Shown here: piece after piece, positions 48,234 through 58,211 of the stretch | Layout of the letters: each line of letters starts with the position of its first letter | Numbering within the stretch: position 1 is the stretch's first letter | Assembly (NCBI RefSeq): GCF_001719045.1 | Contig: NZ_CP015423.1 | Location: forward strand, 1,302,001 to 1,366,000 | DNA: 64,000 nt | Direction of reading: 5' to 3' | DNA from: Paenibacillus polymyxa | GTDB taxonomy: Bacteria > Bacillota > Bacilli > Paenibacillales > Paenibacillaceae | Translations under genes and position numbers: made by a program | The notes under the pieces: model-generated | Told to the model about the DNA's origin: nothing | Database searches by the model: none | What the model saw: the letters and a program-made list of their open reading frames with translations, nothing else

Positions 48234-48345
48234 GCGACTCCTCCTTCCATGTACCTTTTCAGTCTGGTTTCCAGTCTATAACTATGTTTACGTATTCAAC
48301 CTTAAAAAGTTTCAAAATTTTCCTCCAAAATCCCACGTTGAACCC

Positions 48346-48386
48346 AAAAAAGCACGTTCGTACGTCGAATGACGCACAAACGTGCT
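48346..48386 (-). terminator. Terminator of the alcohol dehydrogenase gene
   Basis: Long stem with AGCACGTT at 48351 paired to AACGTGCT ending at 48386, followed on the minus strand by T6. Confidence 0.87.
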
Positions 48387-48407
48387 TAAAATGATACAAG
48401 TATCAGT

Positions 48408-49571
48408 TTACAGAGATGCTTTGTAAATTTCGACTACATCTTCGCGATTGAGCTTATTAAAACCACCAAAAGATCCGAATTTCACAGCTTTATCAGCCAT
48501 AACATCGATCTGGGACGCATCAATATCGTAATCAGCCAGACGGCTTGGTGCACCAATCGAGTTCCAGAAATCACGCAACGCCTGAATACCTTCCAGCGCC
48601 ACTTCTTCATCACTCTTGCCTTCTGGGTTTACATGGAACACATTGACGGCCAGTTGTTTGAAGCGTTCAGGCTTCACATGCAGATTGTGTTTCATCCAGT
48701 TCGGGAACAGAATAGCCAGTCCTCCACCATGTGGAATATCATAAACAGCAGACACAGCATGTTCGATATTGTGAGTAGCCCAGTCACCTGTCAGCCCCAT
48801 GTTCAGGAAGCCGTTCAGCGCCATCGTACCACAATACATAATCGTTTCACGCAGCTCGTAGTTTTCCAGATCGTTGACCAGACCTGGAGCCGCATCCATG
48901 ACCGTACGCAAAATCGTTTCGCACCAGCCAAGTTGGACCGGAGTATTGGATTCCAAATGGAAATAATGCTCCAGCGTATGTGACATCATATCTACGATTC
49001 CGTAAACGGTTTGATTTTGTGGCAGTGAGTATGTGTTTACAGGGTCAAGAATAGAAAACGCAGGGAACGCAAATACGCTACCCCATCCCAATTTTTCCTG
49101 TGTTTTTTCATTTGTAATAACAGAACCCGCATTCATTTCAGAACCGGTAGCTGCCATGGTCAAAACTGTACCTAATGGCAATGCTGCCTGTGGTGCCGCT
49201 TTACGCTCTGCAAAATCCCACATGTCGCCATCATATTTTGCACCAACAGCAATGGCTTTGGAACAATCCAGCACACTACCACCGCCTACAGCCAGAACGA
49301 GGTCGATTTGATGTGTTTTACACAATTCCACGCCTTTATGTACTGTAGATAAGCGAGGATTCGGCTCTACACCAGCCAGTTCCGTTACCTCTGCACCAAT
49401 TTCACCAAGCAAACTTATTACATTATCGTACAAACCGCTGCGCTTAATGCTGCCGCCGCCATATACAAGTAGTACACGTTTACCATATTTAGGAACTTCA
49501 CGCTTGAGAGCCTCCAATTGTCCTTTACCGAAGATCAATTGTGTAGGATTATAAAATTCGAATGCTTTCAT
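48408..49571 (-). CDS. Iron-dependent alcohol dehydrogenase (butanol dehydrogenase type)
   Basis: 387 residues. NAD(P)-binding [13 protein letters not shown] and iron ligands in [10 protein letters not shown] and [17 protein letters not shown] place it in the class III (iron) alcohol dehydrogenases; overall sequence resembles YugJ/BdhA-type NADH-dependent butanol dehydrogenases. It would reduce aldehydes to alcohols in fermentation. Monocistronic; TTGGAGG precedes the ATG and a TATAAT lies at 49629-49624. Confidence 0.93.
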   Translation of the reverse strand: MKAFEFYNPTQLIFGKGQLEALKREVPKYGKRVLLVYGGGSIKRSGLYDNVISLLGEIGAEVTELAGVEPNPRLSTVHKGVELCKTHQIDLVLAVGGGSVLDCSKAIAVGAKYDGDMWDFAERKAAPQAALPLGTVLTMAATGSEMNAGSVITNEKTQEKLGWGSVFAFPAFSILDPVNTYSLPQNQTVYGIVDMMSHTLEHYFHLESNTPVQLGWCETILRTVMDAAPGLVNDLENYELRETIMYCGTMALNGFLNMGLTGDWATHNIEHAVSAVYDIPHGGGLAILFPNWMKHNLHVKPERFKQLAVNVFHVNPEGKSDEEVALEGIQALRDFWNSIGAPSRLADYDIDASQIDVMADKAVKFGSFGGFNKLNREDVVEIYKASL

Positions 49572-49670
49572 CGCAAACGCTCGCCTCCAATAGTTCTAAA
49601 GTTTAATGTTAAGAAACTACTCTATTATAACCTTTTCGGTTACAGGAAACAAATATGCTTTATTTTCAGA

Positions 49671-49699
49671 AAAAAACCACACTCCTTGAGGAGCATGGT
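49671..49699 (-). terminator. Terminator of galT
   Basis: 10-bp stem with two wobbles, ACCATGCTCC/GGAGTGTGGT, around TCAA, followed on the minus strand by T6. Confidence 0.75.
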
Positions 49700-49755
49700 T
49701 CCATGTCATATCTTGGGAGGGTTCTCGTAGTGTATTATGTGCTGTGCCAGCGATT

Positions 49756-51399
49756 TTATTCTCCCAAAGTATATCCCAATTGTTTCATAAAACGACCAAA
49801 CGCCTGCTGCCCCGACTCATTCCGTTTATACACTCCTGCATGCTCTAAAATTTCACTGAATTTCAGTCCAACTTCATTTTGTACGGTACGAACAGCCGTT
49901 TCCTTGTCAGGCAAACGACCGAACCGAGTGTTTAACTGATAAATCCAGTCTGCATGCTTAAACAGTGGATGTCCTTCCTGCTGCATAGCCACAGCCAGTT
50001 TGTCATCCCCACACAAAATATCTGCAATCCCATCCAGTTCATCCTTGAGCCGGCCCGGTAATATGGCAAGTCCCATGACTTCGATTAGACCGATATTTTC
50101 CTTCTTGATGTGATGCATATCGCGGTGAGGATGGAAAATACCTTCTGGATACTTTTCACTCGTTCGGTTGTTGCGCAGTACGAGATCCATCTGATACCTG
50201 CCTTCGGAATCTCGGCGCACAATCGGCGTCACAGTATTATGTGGAATCGTTTCCCCCTCCTGCTCTGTATGAGAGAGGACATCAGCTACAGGATCACTAT
50301 AAGCTTTCCAGGCTTCAAAAGCAGCATTTCCCGCCTCCAACAGCGCCTCGGCATCTGTTGACGTAAAACGGATGACCGACATCGGCCAGTTTACGATCCC
50401 TGCTGTAACCTGCGGGAACGCTTCATTATGGTATACGCCGTCCACACCCGCTTTTTCAATTGGGAATGTATGACGACCACCCTGAAAATGATCATGGGTC
50501 AGGATCGATCCGCCGACAATCGGCAGATCCGCATTGGAGCCAATAAAATAATGCGGAAACGCTTTCGTAAAGGCCAGCAAGCGCCGCAGTGTATCCTTCG
50601 TAAGCTTCATCGGTACATGATCATGATGGAACACGATGCAATGCTCGTTATAATACACATAGGGTGAGTATTGAAAAAACCACGGCTCCCCATTCAATTC
50701 CACCGGAATGATACGCAGATTTTGACGGGACGGATGATTTACTCTTCCTGCATATCCGACGTTTTCACGGCATAATTGACACTTGGGATAAACAGGCGGC
50801 GGCAAAAGCTTCGCCATCGCAATTTCCTTAGGACTTTTTTCTGGCTTGGACAAATTAATCGTGATTTCCATATCTCCGTAAGATGTCGACTGATTCCAGT
50901 ACACATTGCTGGCAACCCGATCCATTCGGATGTAGTTCGAATCGATGGATAATTGATAAAAAGCATCTGTCGCCGCCTCTATGCCACGTTCAGCCTCCGT
51001 TTGATGAAAGTCACGGATGACTTCAGACGGTCTCGCCATCAGTAGTCCCATGATTTTGGAATCAAGCAAATCGCGATACGTATCTGTGTTTTCAGGGATA
51101 AGTCCTATGGCAAAACCATAATCTATCAATATATTAAGCACAGGCTGGAGAGCTTCGGGGGCCATAACGCCCCCTGCTTCCCCACCTGAATAAGGCTCCG
51201 AAAACCCAAACTGCTCCAACAGCAGATTACGGCTGTAATCTGTATCTTGCGGACCGATCAAGCCCTTGTTTTGTGCGAATGCAACCAGTTGTTCCACCGC
51301 ATATAGAGCCGATTGCTGCACAGTTTCGTCGATGTCATGGGCCAGATGCCGGGAATGTTCCCGGCCTGGGCCTTTATCTGTGGATTGGCGCTCGCTCAT
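49756..51399 (-). CDS. galT: UDP-glucose-hexose-1-phosphate uridylyltransferase (class 2 GalT)
   Basis: 547 residues, the long Gram-positive form. It swaps UMP between UDP-glucose and galactose 1-phosphate. The region FQGGRHTFPIEKAG with GGSILTHDHFQGG holds the active-site His; further motifs are PYVYYNEHCIVF and NHPSRQNLRIIP. Third gene of galK-galE-galT, 17 bases after galE. Confidence 0.96.
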   Translation of the reverse strand: MSERQSTDKGPGREHSRHLAHDIDETVQQSALYAVEQLVAFAQNKGLIGPQDTDYSRNLLLEQFGFSEPYSGGEAGGVMAPEALQPVLNILIDYGFAIGLIPENTDTYRDLLDSKIMGLLMARPSEVIRDFHQTEAERGIEAATDAFYQLSIDSNYIRMDRVASNVYWNQSTSYGDMEITINLSKPEKSPKEIAMAKLLPPPVYPKCQLCRENVGYAGRVNHPSRQNLRIIPVELNGEPWFFQYSPYVYYNEHCIVFHHDHVPMKLTKDTLRRLLAFTKAFPHYFIGSNADLPIVGGSILTHDHFQGGRHTFPIEKAGVDGVYHNEAFPQVTAGIVNWPMSVIRFTSTDAEALLEAGNAAFEAWKAYSDPVADVLSHTEQEGETIPHNTVTPIVRRDSEGRYQMDLVLRNNRTSEKYPEGIFHPHRDMHHIKKENIGLIEVMGLAILPGRLKDELDGIADILCGDDKLAVAMQQEGHPLFKHADWIYQLNTRFGRLPDKETAVRTVQNEVGLKFSEILEHAGVYKRNESGQQAFGRFMKQLGYTLGE

Positions 51400-51416
51400 A
51401 TGTCATCGTCTCCCGT

Positions 51417-52406
51417 CTATTCGTCGCCGTAGCCGTGAGGGTGCGACTGATGCCATCCCCATGCTCCGCTAATAATATCCTCCAATTGGGTACGTGCTGG
51501 ACTCCAGCCCAACACCGAACGAGCCTTGTCAGAAGATGCAACCAATATCGCTGGATCGCCTGCGCGGCGTGGCTCTGTAACAACTGGAATGTCGAGTCCA
51601 GTGACCTTGCGTGCCGTCTCAATAACTTCTTTCACAGAGAAGCCCTGTCCATTGCCCAAGTTGAATACGTTGCTGTCATTGCCTTCGCGCAAGTAATTTA
51701 CTGCACGCACATGAGCATCCGCCAGGTCACTCACGTGAATGTAATCCCGAACACACGTGCCGTCAGGTGTCGCATAATCCTCACCAAACACAGCGATGTG
51801 TGGACGTTGCTTCAAGGCTGTCTGGAGCACTAACGGGATCAGATGGCTTTCTGGTCGGTGATCTTCACCGATCTTGCCGCTCTCATGCGCACCAGCCGCA
51901 TTAAAATACCGTAAAGAAACATATTTGATGCCTAAAACTTTATCAAACCACGACATCATGCGCTCCATCATCAGCTTTGTTTCACCATACACGTTGGTAG
52001 GCTCTGTACGGTCTCCCTCTTCAATCGGCACCTTTTCCGGTTCGCCGTAGGTAGCCGCAGTAGAGGAAAACACGATTCGGCGCACTCCAGCATCCTTCAT
52101 CGCCTCCAGCAAGCTCAGCGTGCCAAATACATTGTTGTCGTAATATTTACCAGGATTTTGCATGCTTTCTCCAACCAGCGAATTGGCTGCAAAATGGATA
52201 ACTGCATCGATACTATTTTCAGAGAACAGTTTGGACAGTAGTTCTTTATCCCTCAAATCCCCTTCATACAACTTGCCTCCAAGCAATGCTGCTTTGTGCC
52301 CGGTTTGCAAATTGTCCAGCACCACAACTTCTTCTCCCAGATCCAACAGTTCTGCTACGGTATGTGAACCGATATATCCAGCTCCACCTGTGACTAAAAT
52401 GGCCAT
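51417..52406 (-). CDS. galE: UDP-glucose 4-epimerase
   Basis: 329 residues. NAD-binding GGAGYIGSHT at the N-terminus, catalytic Ser/Thr and Tyr-x3-Lys in SSTAATYGEP and NVYGETKLMME. It regenerates UDP-glucose from UDP-galactose. AGGAGG overlaps the end of galK, whose stop lies one base upstream of its ATG. Confidence 0.97.
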   Translation of the reverse strand: MAILVTGGAGYIGSHTVAELLDLGEEVVVLDNLQTGHKAALLGGKLYEGDLRDKELLSKLFSENSIDAVIHFAANSLVGESMQNPGKYYDNNVFGTLSLLEAMKDAGVRRIVFSSTAATYGEPEKVPIEEGDRTEPTNVYGETKLMMERMMSWFDKVLGIKYVSLRYFNAAGAHESGKIGEDHRPESHLIPLVLQTALKQRPHIAVFGEDYATPDGTCVRDYIHVSDLADAHVRAVNYLREGNDSNVFNLGNGQGFSVKEVIETARKVTGLDIPVVTEPRRAGDPAILVASSDKARSVLGWSPARTQLEDIISGAWGWHQSHPHGYGDE

Positions 52407-52407
52407 G

Positions 52408-53586
52408 TTATTCGTCCTCCTTCAGTTCTTTTACTCCGTCTCCTGCCTTGCATACATAAAAGCTGGCTTCCAGCCCTGTGCGGGTCTGATAAGCTTCGCC
52501 GACTTCCTTCACAAAACGTTCCACATCGTCCTCATGAACCAATGAAACCGTACAACCTCCAAATCCGGCTCCTGTCATACGAGCACCCAGCGTGCCAGGA
52601 ATGCGTCGTGCTTCTTCAACCATGACGTCCAGCTCCGTGCAGCTGACCTCATACAAATCGCGCAATGAATCATGAGAAGCATTCATTAACTGACCAAAAG
52701 CTGCAAGTTCATTCGCTGCGAGAGCATCGACAGAGGCCAACACACGAGCGTTTTCCTCCACCACATGCTGTGCCCGCCGACGCACTGTTTGGTCCGCGAT
52801 GTGATGCTGAAGCTCTCCGAAACGTGCCTCATCCAGCTGAGCGAGGTATTCCAGTGATGGCTCCTGCTGCTGTAAAATGGACAGTGCTTCGGCACACTGG
52901 CTACGACGCTCGTTATAGGCTGAGTCCACCAAACCGCGACGCTTGTTTGTATTGCCGATCACGAGCTTATAAGCCCCCGTGCGGAATGGCACTTTACGGT
53001 ACTCCAACGTATCGCACATCAGCAGAATTGCATGATCAGCTGCTCCGTTCGCTACAGCGAACTGGTCCATAATACCGCAATTGACACCAACGTAATTGTT
53101 TTCTGCCCGCTGGGACAACAAAGCGATTTCGACCGTATCTGTTTCCTGTTTTTCGATCGTGAGGAACGCGTATCCTGTAACAACCTCAATGGAGGCTGAG
53201 GAGGATAATCCAGCACCATTCGGTATTTCTCCATGATAGAGCAGGTCATATCCGTTAGACGGATGAACTCCCTTTTCAGCCAACTCCACCAGCACACCCA
53301 CCGGATAGTCCACCCACTCATCCGTTTTGTTTTTACCTATTTCTCCACGGGGGATAGACACTTCATACGACAGGTTTGTCGAAGCAAAATGAATTTCATC
53401 ATCATTGCGCGCACGAAGGATTAGCGTCGTTCCGAATTCCAGCGCAGCCGGGAGTACATAACCACCGTTATAGTCGATATGCTCTCCAATCAGATTGACA
53501 CGTCCAGGTGCATGAAATATCCGCAGTTCATTGCTGCTTTCACCATATTTTTCAATAAAATGTTTCTTTAATTCAGTAGAGTTCAT
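52408..53586 (-). CDS. galK: Galactokinase
   Basis: 392 residues from the ATG at 53586 (GAGGTGG eight bases upstream); a GTG at 53598 sits on that site. The GHMP kinase signature is complete: APGRVNLIGEHIDYNGG, the ATP loop GAGLSSSASIEV and the C-terminal GARMTGAGFGGCTVSL. First gene of the galactose unit, divergent from the AraC regulator. Confidence 0.97.
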   Translation of the reverse strand: MNSTELKKHFIEKYGESSNELRIFHAPGRVNLIGEHIDYNGGYVLPAALEFGTTLILRARNDDEIHFASTNLSYEVSIPRGEIGKNKTDEWVDYPVGVLVELAEKGVHPSNGYDLLYHGEIPNGAGLSSSASIEVVTGYAFLTIEKQETDTVEIALLSQRAENNYVGVNCGIMDQFAVANGAADHAILLMCDTLEYRKVPFRTGAYKLVIGNTNKRRGLVDSAYNERRSQCAEALSILQQQEPSLEYLAQLDEARFGELQHHIADQTVRRRAQHVVEENARVLASVDALAANELAAFGQLMNASHDSLRDLYEVSCTELDVMVEEARRIPGTLGARMTGAGFGGCTVSLVHEDDVERFVKEVGEAYQTRTGLEASFYVCKAGDGVKELKEDE

Positions 53587-53652
53587 ATCCGCATCCACCT
53601 CATATACCGTTAGTAAAGGTCTCCCTGATTTCCCTGTAACATCTTAATCAGG

Positions 53653-53680
53653 TTGACATCTCTTATGATTTCAGTATAAA
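53653..53680 (+). promoter_or_regulatory. Promoter candidate for the AraC regulator in the gal divergent region
   Basis: TTGACA (53653-53658), 16-base spacer, TATAAA (53675-53680) on the plus strand. A minus-strand TATACT (53680-53675 region) overlaps it and could serve galK, so the two promoters would face each other. Confidence 0.45.
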
Positions 53681-53806
53681 TGAAAGCGTCACACAATGTA
53701 ATGCATCCATGTGTTTAAGCTATGGATAAATGTGACTTGGATATGTACAATGTAAGTATACCGCATCCGCTAAACCATTCACAAATGCAGGAAGGATGAC
53801 CCTATT

Positions 53807-54673
53807 TTGCAAGCGCATTCATATAGTTATGCCGTCGCCTCTAATCCGGTGTTTTATGAAAATAGCCCGCTGCATGTGCTTTTTGCAGGAGAGAGCCAAA
53901 CCAAATCCGGTCATGCCGTGGGGCCGAAAATCTATGATTACTATCTGCTACACTTTGTAGAATCGGGCAGAGGTATCTTCCGAACGGAACAGCACACATA
54001 TCAGCTTGAAGAAAACGATTTTTTCCTTATTCATCCCGGTCAGCTGGTGAGCTATACCTCTGATGAAGAGGAACCGTGGCGTTATCGTTGGTCTGCGTTT
54101 ACCGGGCACCATACTGAGCAGGTGGTGCAGGAGGCCGGGCTACGTGTTCACCAGCCTGTCTTTCATGCTTCCGATCAAAGTCCCATTCCCGGTTATTTGG
54201 AGCAAATGCAATTGGCCTTTTATAGCAGAAAATCTAGTTCTCATCTATCAGCCTTGGGGTATTTGTATCTGATTATGGGGGAAGCAGGCAATTACCTGAG
54301 TGACTGGACTGATCCGTCCGGGGCGGATTCGCAAATTCAACGTACAGTCAAGCAGATGGTTCAATATATGTCCACTCAGTACGCACACCCCGTTTCCATT
54401 GAGCAAATGTCTGAAGGACTTGGTTATAATCGTGCGTATTTGTCACGGATATTTAAAAAGGAAACGGGGATCTCCCCCGTTACCTATCTGCTTAAGCTAA
54501 GAATCGACAAATCACGTCAACTGCTGCGTGAGCGTCCGGAACTATCGGTAGAGCAAGTGGCCGCTTCGGTCGGACTAACCGATGCCTTATATTTCTCACG
54601 TCAATTCAAACGCTTCTGTGGTCAGTCTCCAACCGAGTACCGAAGCAAGGTTAAGCAGTATCCACAGTCGTAA
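53807..54673 (+). CDS. AraC-family regulator next to the galactose genes
   Basis: 288 residues, starting at a TTG with GGAAGGA about ten bases upstream; no in-frame ATG lies near. An N-terminal cupin-like sugar-sensing domain (YLLHFVESGRGIF...YQLEENDFFLIHPGQ) precedes two helix-turn-helices at about 185-280 (LGYNRAYLSRIFKKETG and VGLTDALYFSRQFKRF). Divergent placement suggests that it controls galK-galE-galT, probably as an activator, in place of the usual LacI-type GalR. Confidence 0.9.
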   Translation: MQAHSYSYAVASNPVFYENSPLHVLFAGESQTKSGHAVGPKIYDYYLLHFVESGRGIFRTEQHTYQLEENDFFLIHPGQLVSYTSDEEEPWRYRWSAFTGHHTEQVVQEAGLRVHQPVFHASDQSPIPGYLEQMQLAFYSRKSSSHLSALGYLYLIMGEAGNYLSDWTDPSGADSQIQRTVKQMVQYMSTQYAHPVSIEQMSEGLGYNRAYLSRIFKKETGISPVTYLLKLRIDKSRQLLRERPELSVEQVAASVGLTDALYFSRQFKRFCGQSPTEYRSKVKQYPQS

Positions 54674-54683
54674 AACAGACTTA

Positions 54684-54718
54684 AACAGCCCGCATCCTTC
54701 AAACGGATACGGGCTGTT
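54684..54718. terminator. Bidirectional terminator between AraC and aldo/keto reductase genes
   Basis: Perfect 14-bp inverted repeat AACAGCCCGxATCC with a seven-base loop; T-runs on both sides are weak. Confidence 0.65.
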
Positions 54719-54799
54719 AATTTATATTGTATAAGAGAACACGAAATTAGGCCGATGACTACAAATTAACTTTCACCATTAGGCTGTGCCGCCGTCCTG

Positions 54800-55798
54800 T
54801 CAGTTCCCGGCATTCAGAATCGAATCAATCCGATCCAATTCCTCCTGAGAAAAGTCCAGATTGGATAAGGTAGCAACATTTTCTTCAATTTGGCTTACAC
54901 GGCTTGCCCCAATCAAGACAGAGGTCAGACGTTCGCCGCGCAGAGCCCAGGCCAGCGAAAATTGAGCCAAACTTTGTCCGCGTGCAGCAGCCATCTGATT
55001 CAGGGCGCGTACCTTGCGAAGTGTCTCTGGCGTCACATGGTTCTCATTCAGGAAAACCGAAGTACTCGCTGCACGTGAATCCTCGGGAATTCCGTTCAAA
55101 TATTTATTGGTCAGCAATCCCTGCGCCAGCGGGCAAAAGGCAATGCTGCCTACCCCGTTTTCGTCCAGTACATCTTGTAATCCGTTTTCAATCCAGCGGT
55201 CGAGCAAGGAGTATTTCGGCTGATGAATCAGAAGCGGTGTTCCCAGCTCCTTCAGAATGCGAGCTGCTTCTGCTGTTTGCTCCGCACTATAATTGGACAC
55301 ACCCACATACAGCGCTTTGCCGGATCGTACGATATGATCCAGTGCTCCCATCGTTTCTTCCAGCGGCGTATCAGGATCAAATCGGTGAGAGTAGAATATG
55401 TCGACATAGTCCAGCCCCATCCGCTTCAGGCTCTGATCCAGACTAGATATCATATACTTGCGAGATCCCCAGTCACCATAAGGCCCTGCCCACATATTGT
55501 AGCCCGCTTTGGTGGAGATGACCAACTCATCCCGGTACGGTTTCATATCACTGGCTAATACTTGTCCAAAAAATTCCTCAGCTGATCCCGCAGGAGGGCC
55601 ATAGTTATTAGCTAAATCAAAATGCGTAATTCCCAGATCAAAGGAGCGAGTAATCATGCTACGGCCATTCTCCGCGTTGTTAATCCCGCCAAAATTGTGC
55701 CACAAGCCCAGCGAAATAGCGGGCAGTTTTAGACCTGATCTCCCTGTACGGTTATATTTCATAGTTTCATAACGATCTTCGCCAGCTAAATAAACCAT
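54800..55798 (-). CDS. Aldo/keto reductase (YghZ / glyceraldehyde-3-phosphate reductase type)
   Basis: 332 residues. The opening YNRTGRSGLKLPAISLGLW, the catalytic Tyr in FDLANNYGPPAGSAEEFFG and the Lys in VISTKAGY identify the AKR14-like group. NADPH-binding residues appear in IGASRVSQIEEN. It should reduce small aldehydes such as methylglyoxal or L-glyceraldehyde 3-phosphate. GAGGGTGGG precedes the first ATG. Single gene. Confidence 0.93.
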   Translation of the reverse strand: MVYLAGEDRYETMKYNRTGRSGLKLPAISLGLWHNFGGINNAENGRSMITRSFDLGITHFDLANNYGPPAGSAEEFFGQVLASDMKPYRDELVISTKAGYNMWAGPYGDWGSRKYMISSLDQSLKRMGLDYVDIFYSHRFDPDTPLEETMGALDHIVRSGKALYVGVSNYSAEQTAEAARILKELGTPLLIHQPKYSLLDRWIENGLQDVLDENGVGSIAFCPLAQGLLTNKYLNGIPEDSRAASTSVFLNENHVTPETLRKVRALNQMAAARGQSLAQFSLAWALRGERLTSVLIGASRVSQIEENVATLSNLDFSQEELDRIDSILNAGN

Positions 55799-55882
55799 GC
55801 TATCCCACCCTCTCTCGAAACATTGTAATGTCCATCACAACATCATCATAGCGCTTTTATCCAGGCGTTGACAAGAAAACGA

Positions 55883-56623
55883 TTACAGACCTAATTGATG
55901 AGCAAGTTTTTCCATAACTTTACCGATTGGATCGGTGATCAAAAGATCCGCCTTATGATCATACGAGGTGGGATCTGTATTCAGCAGCACCGTATGTTTA
56001 CCACGAAAATAAGTAATCAAGCCCGCAGCAGGATGTACTGTCAGCGACGTTCCTCCAATTAACAGCAGATCAGCCTGCGAAATAGCCTGAACGGATTGAA
56101 TAATGGTATCCTGATTCAGCTCCTCCTCATATAAAACGACATCCGGTTTGATAATTCCTCCATCTATTGGACATTTAGGTACAACCTCAGAGCTGTTCAT
56201 CACTTCATCTAGGCTGTAAAAGCGTCCGCATTCCATACATTGGTTCCGATGCACCGAGCCGTGAAGTTCCAATACATTCACACTGCCGGCAGCCTGATGT
56301 AAGCCGTCAATATTTTGGGTCACAACCGCTTTTAGACGGCCTTGCTTTTCCAATGACGCGAGGAAATGATGACAACCGTTCGGCTCCGCATCGGGATGCA
56401 GCATTTTGCTGCGATAGAAGTCAAAGAACACTTCAGGATGCTTCACAAAAAATGAACGGCTCAGCATAACCTCAGGCGAATAAGGCAATTTCTCCTCACT
56501 TTGATACAGGCCAGCTGCCGAACGAAAATCCGGAATACCACTTTCCGTCGATGTGCCTGCACCGCCGAAAAAAACAATATTCTGCGATTGCTGTATCCAT
56601 TCCGCCAACGTATTAACTTTCAT
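55883..56623 (-). CDS. NAD-dependent protein deacylase (sirtuin), atypical zinc site
   Basis: 246 residues. NAD-binding FFGGAGTSTESGIPDFRS, QNIDGLHQAAG with the catalytic His in LHGSVHRNQC, and GGTSLTVHPAA are all present. The zinc module has the first pair (CMEC) and the third Cys (PKCPIDGG) but Asp stands where the fourth Cys is expected (CPxCGG in relatives). It may still bind zinc with Asp as ligand. The ATG overlaps the HAD gene stop by four bases, so the two are coupled. Confidence 0.93.
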   Translation of the reverse strand: MKVNTLAEWIQQSQNIVFFGGAGTSTESGIPDFRSAAGLYQSEEKLPYSPEVMLSRSFFVKHPEVFFDFYRSKMLHPDAEPNGCHHFLASLEKQGRLKAVVTQNIDGLHQAAGSVNVLELHGSVHRNQCMECGRFYSLDEVMNSSEVVPKCPIDGGIIKPDVVLYEEELNQDTIIQSVQAISQADLLLIGGTSLTVHPAAGLITYFRGKHTVLLNTDPTSYDHKADLLITDPIGKVMEKLAHQLGL

Positions 56624-57390
56624 ACCCTACGCACCTCCAGTTCTTCATATCCACGAACAACCTTATCGGCATCCAGCAAATGACCAGAACGTTCTGCTTC
56701 TGGCGCAAATCCAATAGCGAGCCGCACTCCGGCACGTTTGCCCATCTGCATGTCCCCATTGCTGTCTCCGATGACTACCACGTCCGCCGGCGACAAGCCT
56801 AGTAATGCGCAGGCTTTTTCAGCCATTTCCGGGTCAGGCTTACCATATGTAACCCTATCATGTCCGATAATCTCATCAAAATAGGATGTCAGCCCCATCC
56901 ACTCCAAATGCTCCTGTGCAGCCTCTGTACTGTCAGAGGTCACAACCGCTAGCTTCAGCCCGGCATGGCGGCTTTGCTCCAGCAATGTCCGCAACCCTGG
57001 AAACACCTTCGCTGCCCGATGTCGCCGAATATCAGCCATGGCCGTTTTATTAAAGTCGCGGACAAGCCGGACCGCTTCATTCCACGGTACACCAGTATTA
57101 TAAAGCTGCCAAGCCAGTACCCCCGTACTTTCGTCCACCGTCCCCATGGCCAGCGGGCCAGAAGGGTCGTAACCGATCACACGTCCCTCCTGATCGTGAA
57201 CAGTACCTAGAACGGTACCTTTTTCCACCGTAAAACCGGCACCTGCCACGGTAAGATGCTGCTCCATCATATCCAGTATAGAACGAGCCCAGGGGCCCCA
57301 CAACTGAATAAAATCCAGCAACGTTCCATCTTTATCTAATAAAATACCACGGCATGGGTACCGCTCCCCCTGCACGATCAGCTCAGACAT
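56620..57390 (-). CDS. HAD-superfamily phosphatase
   Basis: 256 residues from the ATG at 57390 (GGAGG eight bases upstream). Motif I is LLDKDGTLLDF, motif II VVTSDST, Lys motif YGKPDPEMA, motif IV VVIGDSNGDMQMGKRAG; a helical cap lies between. It resembles phosphoglycolate-phosphatase-like enzymes; the substrate is not evident. Coupled to the sirtuin gene downstream and 14 bases after the hydrolase gene. Confidence 0.9.
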   Translation of the reverse strand: MSELIVQGERYPCRGILLDKDGTLLDFIQLWGPWARSILDMMEQHLTVAGAGFTVEKGTVLGTVHDQEGRVIGYDPSGPLAMGTVDESTGVLAWQLYNTGVPWNEAVRLVRDFNKTAMADIRRHRAAKVFPGLRTLLEQSRHAGLKLAVVTSDSTEAAQEHLEWMGLTSYFDEIIGHDRVTYGKPDPEMAEKACALLGLSPADVVVIGDSNGDMQMGKRAGVRLAIGFAPEAERSGHLLDADKVVRGYEELEVRRV

Positions 57391-57404
57391 GCAGCACACC
57401 TCCT

Positions 57405-58211
57405 TTACTGATTCTTAGCAGCCACATCCACACTCTCTTTCATCCAGTCCTGTAAAGCCGTTACCGTCTGATTCCATTGCTCGGCAGCGCTAATTTTTGC
57501 AGGATTATCCCCTTTTTGGACACCATAACTGCCGAATTGGGCATGATTCCCCCCTTCAACTGTAAAATACAGCGTGTTGGCTGGTAAATAAGTTCTTCCA
57601 CTTTGAACATTTTCCATCTGGACGACTCCATCATCACTTCCCAGTAGAGAAATAACGGGCAGATTTTTATCCTTTAAATTACCCTTGTTATCCGGGTAGG
57701 AGGCGAGGAAAAATACACCTTTGACCTGATCAGGATGTGCAGCTGCATATCGGGCCGCCATCACACCGCCTAACGAATGGCCTCCAATAACAAACGCTTC
57801 TTTCGGATATGCCTTTAGCACTTCATTCGCTAAATCCGGGGAGATCAAAGCAAGGTTCAGTGGCATTTTTGCAATGATCACATGATGACCCTTTTCCGCC
57901 AGACGGCGTGCCAAGGGCGCATAACTTTCGGGCTTCACCAACGCCCCTGGATACAAAATGACACCAGTTCCGCTTCTTTTTACAGGCTCAAAACCAACCC
58001 AATGTTCTTGTTCATTTACTTTCACAGCATCCGCTACTTCGGCTAATGCAGCAGCAGCCGTCTCATCAGGCTGATAAGGCGTAAATACCTTCCATGCCCC
58101 CCACCCTGCGATCAGTACAATGACAATCAGGATGCCTAAGAGAATTTTCCATATTTTCCGAGGACCACGTGTCCCATATGAATTGTATGATCTTCTTGTT
58201 CTTCTTCTCAT
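57405..58211 (-). CDS. Membrane-anchored alpha/beta hydrolase
   Basis: 268 residues. An Arg-rich start and one membrane helix (about 21-42) anchor an external domain. The nucleophile elbow is GGHSLGGV; Asp in LGSDDGVVQ and His in EGGNHAQFG complete the triad. The first core strand is VILYPGALVKPESY, as in the YdjP/dienelactone-hydrolase-like group. Function unknown. First of three close genes with the HAD phosphatase and sirtuin. Confidence 0.88.
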   Translation of the reverse strand: MRRRTRRSYNSYGTRGPRKIWKILLGILIVIVLIAGWGAWKVFTPYQPDETAAAALAEVADAVKVNEQEHWVGFEPVKRSGTGVILYPGALVKPESYAPLARRLAEKGHHVIIAKMPLNLALISPDLANEVLKAYPKEAFVIGGHSLGGVMAARYAAAHPDQVKGVFFLASYPDNKGNLKDKNLPVISLLGSDDGVVQMENVQSGRTYLPANTLYFTVEGGNHAQFGSYGVQKGDNPAKISAAEQWNQTVTALQDWMKESVDVAAKNQ

